Shown here: positions 57,431 to 64,000 of the stretch, piece by piece
Layout: every line of letters starts with the position of its first letter
Numbering within the stretch: position 1 is the first letter of the stretch
Assembly (NCBI RefSeq): GCF_041431135.1
Contig: NZ_CP107799.1
Coordinates: 8,758,501-8,822,500 of the forward strand
Origin: Streptomyces sp. NBC_00554
Lineage (GTDB): Bacteria > Actinomycetota > Actinomycetes > Streptomycetales > Streptomycetaceae
Length of the DNA stretch: 64,000 nucleotides
Direction of reading: 5' to 3'
Notes under the pieces: model-generated
Databases searched by the model: none
Told to the model about the DNA's origin: nothing
Seen by the model: the letters and a program-made list of their open reading frames with translations, nothing else
Program-made: the position numbers and the translations under genes

Positions 57431-58699
57431 CTGGCCGGCTACATAGAAGACCGATGGATCAAGAAGAGGAAGGACCCGGTCACCGGGAAAAGGGAGAAAA
57501 CCGCTCGCTACGGCAAGGGGAAGCGGTACAAGGTCGCCGGCATACCCGGGGTGCGGGACCGATCCTTCGAGGTCCTGGAGGATGCTAAGGCGTGGCTTCG
57601 TCGGGCAGCCACGGACGAGGAGCGCGGCGAGTTTGTGGACCCGCGAGATGGATCCATCACGCTGGCCGACTACATCGCGATGCACTGGGCGCCGGGCAGA
57701 GGCGGTGCTCCGAAGACCCAGCAGAACCAGGAGCGGCGAGCGCGACTCCACATCATTCCGCACCTGGGCCAACTCCCCCTCAGGAACATCACGGCGGCGG
57801 ATTTGCGCGCGTACATAGCCAAGTTGGAGTCAACCGTCTCCTCGGTCGACTACCAGCGCGGCATCCTTTCCGAACTCTCCTCCATTCTTGAGGCGGCCGT
57901 AGATGACAAGCGGCTCGCCGGGAACCCAATGCACGCGAAGTCCGTGCGATGGCCCAAGGCGCCACAGGAGCGACGGGATGCCTGGCCGTTGGAGACGGCG
58001 CTGCGAGTCCGCGACGTCGTCAACCCGCGCAACCGGATAACCGTCGTCCTCGGCCTGGGCTGCGGGCTCCGTCAGGGCGAGGTGTTCGGATTGAGCCCGG
58101 AGGACATCGACTACGCGAGAGGCGTGCTCCATGTCCGCCGCCAAGTCCAGGCGATCAAGGGGACGCTGTATTTCACCCTGCCGAAGGGAAAGAAGACCCG
58201 TGTTGTCGACATGCCCTCCTCGGTTGCCGAGGAGTTGAAGCGCCACGTCGAAGCGTTCCCGCCAGCGGAAGTGGAGCTTCCGTGGGGGAAGCCGGAGGGG
58301 CAGGGGAGGAAGTTCTCGCTGCTGCTCACCACACGATTCGGCAACGCCGTCGCGGTGAACACGTGGAACACCTACACCTGGAAGCCTGCCTTGGCCGAGG
58401 CGGGCATCATTCCGCCGCGCGCCAAGGAAGCGAAACCCTGGCAGTGGGCGGCTGCCCCGAAGGACGGCTTCCACGTGCTGCGGCACACCTATGCCTCGCT
58501 CATGCTGGAGGCCGGAGAGTCCGTCGTGACCTTGGCGCGGTGGCTCGGGCACTCCTCGCCCGCGATCACCCTCGGTTACTATGCTCACTTCATGCCGGAG
58601 GCTGGAAGCAAGGGGCGAACCGCCATCGACGGACTGCTCGGGGAGCAGGGAGAACTGCATGCCGCTCGAAACTCCCCAGATTCTCCCCAGGGTCATTGA
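57431..58699 (+). CDS. int: Site-specific integrase (tyrosine recombinase)
   Basis: 422 residues if started at CTG 57431, which has GGAG 6 nt upstream and reads (M)AGYIEDRWIKKR, the usual N-terminus of this integrase family; the first ATG-like start would cut it 40 residues short. AP2-like N-terminal and SAM-like domains precede the catalytic domain: Arg in LGCGLRQGEVFGL, HxxR in FHVLRHTYASLML, His in WLGHSSPAITL, Tyr in LGYYAHFMPE. It marks the right end of an integrative element. No tRNA gene was found next to it. Confidence 0.92.
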   Translation: MAGYIEDRWIKKRKDPVTGKREKTARYGKGKRYKVAGIPGVRDRSFEVLEDAKAWLRRAATDEERGEFVDPRDGSITLADYIAMHWAPGRGGAPKTQQNQERRARLHIIPHLGQLPLRNITAADLRAYIAKLESTVSSVDYQRGILSELSSILEAAVDDKRLAGNPMHAKSVRWPKAPQERRDAWPLETALRVRDVVNPRNRITVVLGLGCGLRQGEVFGLSPEDIDYARGVLHVRRQVQAIKGTLYFTLPKGKKTRVVDMPSSVAEELKRHVEAFPPAEVELPWGKPEGQGRKFSLLLTTRFGNAVAVNTWNTYTWKPALAEAGIIPPRAKEAKPWQWAAAPKDGFHVLRHTYASLMLEAGESVVTLARWLGHSSPAITLGYYAHFMPEAGSKGRTAIDGLLGEQGELHAARNSPDSPQGH

Positions 58700-58775
58700 C
58701 GAGGTATTCCCGCTACTGCGCCCCTCCGGCGATGGTCGTGGATTGCAAGGTTAAATAGACGGGTGGCCTGGGAAA

Positions 58776-59558
58776 ATGCTGAGAGAGGTCATCGCGACCC
58801 GCTACATCACGCCGCTGCGTGAGGGTGGCTCGCTGCCGGGGCTCGTCGAGGCCGACGATCTCGGGACGTACGTCATGAAGTTCACCGGCGCCGGGCAGGG
58901 GCGCAAGACTCTCGTCGCGGAGGTCGTCTGCGGTGAACTCGCCCGTCGGCTGGGCCTGCGCGTGCCCGGCCTGGTGACGATCGGCCTCGACCCGGTCCTG
59001 GGGCTCGGTGAACCTGACCAGGAGGTTCAGGGACTGCTGAAGTCGAGCGGCGGACTGAACCTCGGGATGGACTTCCTCTCCCGGGCGATCGGCTTCGACT
59101 CCCTGGCGCACCGGGTGAGCCCCGAGGAGGCCGGGCGGATCGTGTGGTTCGACGCCTTGGTCAACAACGTCGACCGCTCCTGGCGCAACCCCAACATGCT
59201 GGTGTGGCACGGCGACCTGTGGCTCATCGACCACGGCGCCACGATGATCTGGCACCACAACTGGCCCGGGGCCCAGGCCTCCGCCGCCAAGCCGTACGAC
59301 GCCACCGACCACGCGCTCGCACCCTTCGGCCCGGACATCGTCTCCGCCGCCGCCGATCTGGCGCCGCTGGTCACGGAAGAGCTGCTCACCGAGGTGACCT
59401 CCGGGATTCCGGACGAGTGGCTCGACGGGGAGCCCGGTTTCGACACGACGGACGCTCTGCGGAGGGCGTACGCGGAGCCGCTGCTCGCGCGCGCCGCCGT
59501 GATCCATGAGCGCATCAAGGGCATCGACAGCACCGCGGGCATCAAGGGGAGCAAGTGA
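58776..59558 (+). CDS. HipA-like kinase family protein
   Basis: 260 residues. YITPLREGGSLPGLVEADD, YVMKFTGAGQGRKTLVAEVV, FDALVNNVDRSWRNPNMLV and LWLIDHGATMIWHH give the P-loop-like Lys, the catalytic HRD-like NNVDRS and the metal-binding IDHG of the HipA-like fold. Paired with DUF3037 as in many Streptomyces chromosomes. This is the first gene that looks like core chromosome after the integrase. Confidence 0.85.
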   Translation: MLREVIATRYITPLREGGSLPGLVEADDLGTYVMKFTGAGQGRKTLVAEVVCGELARRLGLRVPGLVTIGLDPVLGLGEPDQEVQGLLKSSGGLNLGMDFLSRAIGFDSLAHRVSPEEAGRIVWFDALVNNVDRSWRNPNMLVWHGDLWLIDHGATMIWHHNWPGAQASAAKPYDATDHALAPFGPDIVSAAADLAPLVTEELLTEVTSGIPDEWLDGEPGFDTTDALRRAYAEPLLARAAVIHERIKGIDSTAGIKGSK

Positions 59559-59938
59559 GCGAGCGGGACGTCTTCGAGTACGCGCTGCTGCGTGTGGTTC
59601 CGCGAGTCGAACGCGGCGAGTGCTTCAACGCGGGCGTGCTGGTGTACTGCCGCGCCAAGTCCTTCGTCGCCGCCCGCACGCATCTGGACGAGACCAAGCT
59701 GCGGGCACTGGATCCGGAGGCGGACGTGGCGGGCGTACGGGCTGCGCTCCGTGCTGTCGAGGGAGTCTGTGCCGGAGGGGAAGCGGCAGGTCAGGCGGCG
59801 CACGACGACGCCGGACGGCGCTTTCGCTGGCTGATCGCGCCCCGCTCCACGGTCGTCCGGCCGGGGCCCGTGCACACGGGGCTCACCGCGGATCCGCGGG
59901 CCGAGGTGGAGCGGTTGCTCGAGCTGCTGGTCAGGTAA
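59555..59938 (+). CDS. DUF3037 protein
   Basis: 127 residues from GTG overlapping the HipA-like stop (GTGA). FEYALLRVVPRVERGECFNA, GVLVYCRAKSFVAART and RFRWLIAPRSTVVRPGPVHT match DUF3037. The two-gene pairing is conserved in Streptomyces. Function unknown. Confidence 0.85.
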   Translation: MSERDVFEYALLRVVPRVERGECFNAGVLVYCRAKSFVAARTHLDETKLRALDPEADVAGVRAALRAVEGVCAGGEAAGQAAHDDAGRRFRWLIAPRSTVVRPGPVHTGLTADPRAEVERLLELLVR

Positions 59939-60045
59939 TGGATCACACGTGCGCGGTGTGCCGTTGACACCGGGTGCCAGGGCTTCTAGCGTCACGTCTG
60001 CTGAAGGTACTAAGCGGTCGCTCACCGGACGGGCGTACCGTGTGA

Positions 60046-60095
60046 GCCGCAGGGCAATTCAGGGCCGCAGGGCTTTTCAGCCGCAGGGCTTTTCA
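60046..60095. repeat. Three tandem 16-18 bp repeats in the fabG leader
   Basis: GCCGCAGGGCAATTCA, GCCGCAGGGCTTTTCA and GCCGCAGGGCTTTTCA occur in tandem between the putative promoter and the GGCGAGGAGAACC ribosome site. Confidence 0.75.
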
Positions 60096-60114
60096 AGGGC
60101 GAGGAGAACCAGCA

Positions 60115-60876
60115 ATGTCCACCACTGAGCAGCGCGTCGCCGTAGTCACCGGTGCCGCGCGCGGCATCGGTGCCGCGACCGCCGTACGACTGGCCGCCGA
60201 GGGCCGCGCCGTCGCGGTGATCGACCTCGACGAGGCCGCGTGCAAGGACACCGTCGAGAAGATCACCTCCGCCGGTGGCAAGGCCATCGCGGTCGGCTGT
60301 GACGTCTCCGACGAGGCCCAGGTCGAGGCGGCCGTCGCCCGGATCGCCGAGGAGCTCGGTGCGCCGACGATCCTGGTGAACAACGCGGGTGTCCTCCGCG
60401 ACAACCTGCTGTTCAAGATGAGCACGTCCGACTGGGACACGGTCATGAACGTGCACCTGCGGGGCGCCTTCCTGATGTCGAAGGCCGTTCAGAAGCACAT
60501 GGTGGACGCGAAGTTCGGCCGGATCGTCAATCTGTCCTCGTCCTCCGCGCTCGGCAACCGGGGCCAGGTCAACTACTCCGCCGCCAAGGCCGGTCTGCAG
60601 GGCTTCACCAAGACGCTCGCCTTCGAGCTCGGCAAGTTCGGCGTCACCGCGAACGCCGTGGCGCCCGGCTTCATCGTCACCGACATGACCGCCGCGACGG
60701 CCGCCCGCATCGGCATGGGCTTCGAGGACTTCCAGGCCGCCGCCGCGACCCAGATCCCCGTACAGCGCGTCGGCAACCCGGACGACATCGCCAACGCGAT
60801 CGCCTTCTTCACGGGCGAGGCGGCCGGATTCGTCTCCGGCCAGGTGCTGTACGTCGCCGGCGGACCGCTCAACTAA
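60115..60876 (+). CDS. fabG: 3-oxoacyl-ACP reductase (SDR)
   Basis: 253 residues. VVTGAARGIGAATAVRLAAE nucleotide site, VNNAGVLRDNLLFKM, catalytic Ser in NLSSSSALGNRG and VNYSAAKAGLQGFTK. C-terminus FVSGQVLYVAGGPLN. It reduces 3-oxoacyl-ACP/CoA or similar. 17 nt separate it from the next SDR gene, so a two-gene operon is likely. Confidence 0.88.
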   Translation: MSTTEQRVAVVTGAARGIGAATAVRLAAEGRAVAVIDLDEAACKDTVEKITSAGGKAIAVGCDVSDEAQVEAAVARIAEELGAPTILVNNAGVLRDNLLFKMSTSDWDTVMNVHLRGAFLMSKAVQKHMVDAKFGRIVNLSSSSALGNRGQVNYSAAKAGLQGFTKTLAFELGKFGVTANAVAPGFIVTDMTAATAARIGMGFEDFQAAAATQIPVQRVGNPDDIANAIAFFTGEAAGFVSGQVLYVAGGPLN

Positions 60877-60893
60877 GGCCGGGGGACACGGAC

Positions 60894-61655
60894 ATGACCA
60901 CACTCCCCGAGCTCTCGGGCAAGGTCGCGCTCATCACGGGCGCGAGCCGCGGCATCGGCTACGGCGTCGCCGAGGCCCTGATCGCCCGCGGTGACCGCGT
61001 CTGCATCACCGGCCGCAACGAGGACGCCCTCAAGGAAGCCGTCGAGGCACTCGGTGCCGACCGCGTCATCGGCGTCGCGGGCAAGGCCCACGACGAGGCC
61101 CACCAGGCCGTCGCCGTCGAGCGCACCATGGAGGCCTTCGGCCGCGTCGACTACCTGGTCAACAACGCCGGTACGAACCCGGTGTTCGGCCCCATCGCCG
61201 ACCTCGACCTCAACGTGGCGCGCAAGGTCTTCGAGACCAACGTCGTCTCGGCGCTCGGGTTCGCCCAGCGGACCTGGCACGCCTGGCAGAAGGACAACGG
61301 CGGCGCGATCGTCAACATCGCCTCCCTCGCCGGGATCTCCGCCTCGCCGTTCATCGGCGCGTACGGCATCAGCAAGGCCGCCATGGTCAACCTGACCCTG
61401 CAACTGGCGCACGAGTTCGCGCCCATGGTGCGGGTCAACTCGATCGCGCCCGCCGTCGTCAAGACCAAGTTCGCGCAGGCCCTGTACGAGGGCCGCGAGG
61501 AGGAGGCGGCCGCGGCGTACCCGCTCGGCCGGCTCGGTGTCCCCTCGGACATCGGCGGCGCCGCCGCGTTCCTCACCTCCCCGCAGTCGGACTGGATCAC
61601 CGGCCAGACGCTGGTGGTCGACGGTGGCATCTTCCTCAACGCCGGGGTGGGATGA
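60894..61655 (+). CDS. SDR family oxidoreductase
   Basis: 253 residues. ALITGASRGIGYGVAEALIA, VNNAGTNPVFGPIADLDL, NIASLAGISASPFIGAYGIS with K next (YGISK), and WITGQTLVVDGGIFL. A classical short-chain dehydrogenase in an operon with the preceding fabG. Substrate probably a hydroxyacyl thioester. Confidence 0.87.
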   Translation: MTTLPELSGKVALITGASRGIGYGVAEALIARGDRVCITGRNEDALKEAVEALGADRVIGVAGKAHDEAHQAVAVERTMEAFGRVDYLVNNAGTNPVFGPIADLDLNVARKVFETNVVSALGFAQRTWHAWQKDNGGAIVNIASLAGISASPFIGAYGISKAAMVNLTLQLAHEFAPMVRVNSIAPAVVKTKFAQALYEGREEEAAAAYPLGRLGVPSDIGGAAAFLTSPQSDWITGQTLVVDGGIFLNAGVG

Positions 61656-61876
61656 CATGAGCGCCGGTGCGGGCGCGCGCCGACGGAGCGAGCGCCCGCG
61701 CCGAGTGACGAGTTGACAGAAATCGTGCCCGCGTCGAGGCATTTCGGGTGCACAGAAGAATGACAACGTAGTCACATACTCGCTGATCAAGTGCCCTGCC
61801 GGGAAAGCGGTTCCGCCGGTGGGGCACTGCGGTATGGTCTGCCGACCCTTGGTACGGCAGATCGAGGAGCGAGCGC

Positions 61877-63460
61877 GTGTTCAACCGGAACCGGAACCGA
61901 TGCCTGCGGCAGCTGGCGACGATCACGTCGATATCCCTGGTCGCCGGATGCGGTGTCCTCTCCTCGGACTCCTCCGACGACGCCGGACCGATCGTCGTGG
62001 GCACCACCAGTGCTCCGAGCACGCTGGATCCGGCGGCTTCCTGGGACGGCTCCTGGGAGCTGTTCCGCAACATTTACCAGACGCTGCTGAGCTACCCCAA
62101 CGGCGCGGTCGAGCCCGGCCCCGACGCGGCCGAGTGCAAGTTCACGGACGCGGTGAACCGCACGTACAGCTGCCGCCTGCGCGATGACATGACGTTCTCC
62201 GACGGGGACAAACTCGACGCCCAGGCCGTCAAGTACTCGATCGACCGGATCAGGAAGATCGCTGTCGCCGGCGGCCCCGCGGGACTTCTGGGAAGCCTTG
62301 AGCGGGTCCAGGTGCTGAGCGACCGTGAGGTCGTCTTCCACCTCAACAAGTCCGACGCGACCTTCCCGTTCGTCCTGGCCACGCCCGCCATGTCGATCGT
62401 CGACCCCGACGACTACCCCGCCGACGCCCTGCGCAAGGACGGCCGGGTCACCGGCTCCGGGCCCTACAGCCTGGGGTCCTACGAGGAGGGCAAGCAGGCC
62501 CAGCTCGTCAGGAACGACCGCTACAAGGGCTTCGCCGACCGCAAGAACAAGGCGGTCACCATCCGCTACTTCCAGGACTCGGCCCAGATGGTCGACGCCC
62601 TCCGGGACAAGGACATCGACGTCACCTTCCGAGGTCTCGCCGCCTCGGACATCGTCTCGCTCCAGGGCCAGGACCCCGACGAGGGCATCCAGCTCATCGA
62701 AGGCGCGGGCACCGAGATCAGCTACCTGGTGTTCAACCCGAAGGACCCTTGGGCCGCGAAACCGGCCGTCCGTAAGGCGATTGCCCAGGTCATCGACCGA
62801 CCGGTGATCGCGCACAAGATCTACAAGGACACCGTCGAGCCGCTGTACTCCATGGTCCCGAAGGGGCTGACCGGCCACACCGTGGGCTTCTTCGACGACT
62901 ACGGAGCCCCCAGTTCGTCCAAGGCCCGGCAGATCCTCCTGGAGGCGGACATCAACGAGCGCGTCCCCCTCACCTTCTGGTACACGACCGACCGCTACGG
63001 CTCCGAGACCGCCCCCGAGTTCCGGGAGCTCAAGAGCCAGCTGGAGGACTCCGGTCTCTTCACGGTCACCCTCAAGAGCCGCCCCTGGAAGACCTACGAA
63101 GAGGGTTACCGCAAGGGCGAGTACCCGGTGTTCGGGCGTGGCTGGTTCCCCGACTTCCCGGACGCCGAGAACTTCATCGCGCCCTTCGTGGGCGAGGACA
63201 ACGCGCTCGGTACGCCCTATCCGGCCCCGTACATCACCAACAACCTGCTTCCGGAGTCGCGCCGCGAGACCGACCGCGGAGCCGTGGTGAAGCAGTTCGA
63301 GGAAGCTCAGCAGATCCTCGTCGACGACGCCCGGCTGCTGCCGCTGTGGCAGGGCAAGCAGTACGTGGCCGCGAGCGAGGACATCTCGGGTGGCGAGGTC
63401 GCCCTGGACCCGTCGACGATCATGACGATGTGGGAGCTGTACCGGAAGACCAGCTGGTAG
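61877..63460 (+). CDS. ABC transporter family-5 substrate-binding lipoprotein
   Basis: 527 residues from GTG. Signal peptide with lipobox SLVAGC. TLDPAASWDGSWELFRNIYQ, MTFSDGDKLDAQAVKYSIDR and GSGPYSLGSYEEGK are typical of oligopeptide/dipeptide-binding proteins (DppA/OppA class). No permease genes follow in the window. 220 bp of intergenic sequence lies upstream. Confidence 0.88.
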   Translation: MFNRNRNRCLRQLATITSISLVAGCGVLSSDSSDDAGPIVVGTTSAPSTLDPAASWDGSWELFRNIYQTLLSYPNGAVEPGPDAAECKFTDAVNRTYSCRLRDDMTFSDGDKLDAQAVKYSIDRIRKIAVAGGPAGLLGSLERVQVLSDREVVFHLNKSDATFPFVLATPAMSIVDPDDYPADALRKDGRVTGSGPYSLGSYEEGKQAQLVRNDRYKGFADRKNKAVTIRYFQDSAQMVDALRDKDIDVTFRGLAASDIVSLQGQDPDEGIQLIEGAGTEISYLVFNPKDPWAAKPAVRKAIAQVIDRPVIAHKIYKDTVEPLYSMVPKGLTGHTVGFFDDYGAPSSSKARQILLEADINERVPLTFWYTTDRYGSETAPEFRELKSQLEDSGLFTVTLKSRPWKTYEEGYRKGEYPVFGRGWFPDFPDAENFIAPFVGEDNALGTPYPAPYITNNLLPESRRETDRGAVVKQFEEAQQILVDDARLLPLWQGKQYVAASEDISGGEVALDPSTIMTMWELYRKTSW

Positions 63461-63541
63461 CGCGGGCCTCTGGACCCGATTGTCAGTGGGCGGCGGTAGG
63501 TTCTGTGGTCTGGAAGTGACCGCACATCGGAGGAAGTTGAC

Positions 63542-64000
63542 GTGACCGATATCGCCATGCTGCCCGAGTCCTGGCGCGACGTCCTGGGCGAGGAGCTGCA
63601 GGAGCCCTACTTCAAGGAACTCACCGAGTTCGTCGAGGAGGAGCGCGCGAAGGGCCCGGTCTACCCTCCGCGGGACGAGGTCTTCGCCGCGCTCGACGCG
63701 ACGCCGTACGAGCGGGTGAAGGTACTGATCCTCGGTCAGGACCCCTACCACGGCGAGGGCCAGGGGCACGGTCTGTGCTTCTCCGTCCGCCCGGGCGTGA
63801 AGACCCCGCCCTCACTCCGCAACATCTACAAGGAGATGAAGGAGGAGCTGGGCACCCCGATCCCGGACAACGGCTATCTGATGCCGTGGGCCGAGCAGGG
63901 CGTGCTGCTGCTCAACGCGGTGCTGACGGTGCGCGCCGGTGAGGCCAACTCGCACAAGGGCAAGGGCTGGGAGAAGTTCACGGACGCGGTCATCCGGGCC
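63542..64000 (+). CDS. ung: Uracil-DNA glycosylase (3' end outside window)
   Basis: GTG 63542 with GGAGGAAG upstream. The catalytic water-activating loop LGQDPYHGEGQGHGLCFSV is present, and LLLNAVLTVRAGEANSHKGK follows. Family I UDG removes uracil from DNA in base-excision repair. 153 residues are visible before the window ends. Confidence 0.93.
   Translation, partial: MTDIAMLPESWRDVLGEELQEPYFKELTEFVEEERAKGPVYPPRDEVFAALDATPYERVKVLILGQDPYHGEGQGHGLCFSVRPGVKTPPSLRNIYKEMKEELGTPIPDNGYLMPWAEQGVLLLNAVLTVRAGEANSHKGKGWEKFTDAVIRA

Overview
The window is high-GC actinobacterial DNA, almost certainly Streptomyces. Indicators are GC-rich third positions, frequent GTG/TTG starts, a WhiB regulator, DUF317 proteins, a MmyB-type regulator, HipA-like/DUF3037 neighbours and an imuA'-imuB-dnaE2 mutasome with an actinobacterial SOS box. 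Conserved chromosomal genes lie at both ends (dnaE2/imuB on the left, 1-3.5 kb; hipA-like to ung on the right, 58.7-64 kb). Nearly everything between is accessory.

Region 1 (1-20.8 kb): the SOS mutasome operon is split. imuA' with its LexA box is at 20.2-20.8 kb and imuB-dnaE2 at 1-3.5 kb, all on the minus strand. About 16.6 kb sits between them and looks like two tandem copies of one tyrosine-recombinase element. Element A (about 3.48-13.68 kb) has a recombinase trio, a DUF5990 gene, an alpha/beta hydrolase and a caspase-NACHT-WD40 protein. Element B (about 13.68-20.15 kb) has only recombination-module remnants, a CHAT protease with TPR repeats and a divergent small-protein/membrane-protein pair. 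A complete attachment-like site with inverted arms lies at the A/B junction, and half sites lie at the imuB and imuA' borders. The left end supplies imuB with a new Shine-Dalgarno sequence and start codon.

Region 2 (20.8-32.5 kb): mixed accessory genes. They include a GNAT, a candidate PD-(D/E)XK protein with an unknown partner, an IS5-like element, a Schlafen-AlbA protein, a DUF317 group, a Mrr-like nuclease and a lipoprotein.

Region 3 (32.6-39.7 kb): a minus-strand mobilization operon with mostly 4-10 nt overlaps. It encodes a wHTH protein, zinc-finger protein, WhiB, repeat-rich membrane protein, small proteins, MobC and an HxDxxHxH relaxase, with strong palindromes inside mobC.

Region 4 (40.5-47.4 kb): a FabG/MmyB-regulator pair, a second IS5-like element at the regulator stop codon, a phage capsid fragment, a GNAT, two TPR-type regulators and a Nudix hydrolase.

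Region 5 (47.5-55.2 kb): the best candidate for an undescribed system. Eleven plus-strand genes, most overlapping by 1-4 nt, encode an Fe(II)/2OG dioxygenase, a HATPase, a small helical protein, a 34-residue peptide, a thymidylate-synthase homologue with the cytosine-type Asp, a fused double nucleoside-diphosphate kinase, a radical SAM enzyme, a DEDDh exonuclease, a P-loop kinase-like protein, an aldo-keto reductase and a degenerate Nudix protein. A strong RNA fold precedes the synthase homologue. This reads as a modified (probably pyrimidine) nucleotide pathway; the product is unknown.

Region 6 (55.2-64 kb): decayed genes, an excisionase and integrase marking the right end of an integrative element, then conserved chromosomal genes: HipA-like kinase, DUF3037, two SDR reductases, a peptide-binding lipoprotein and uracil-DNA glycosylase (cut by the window end).
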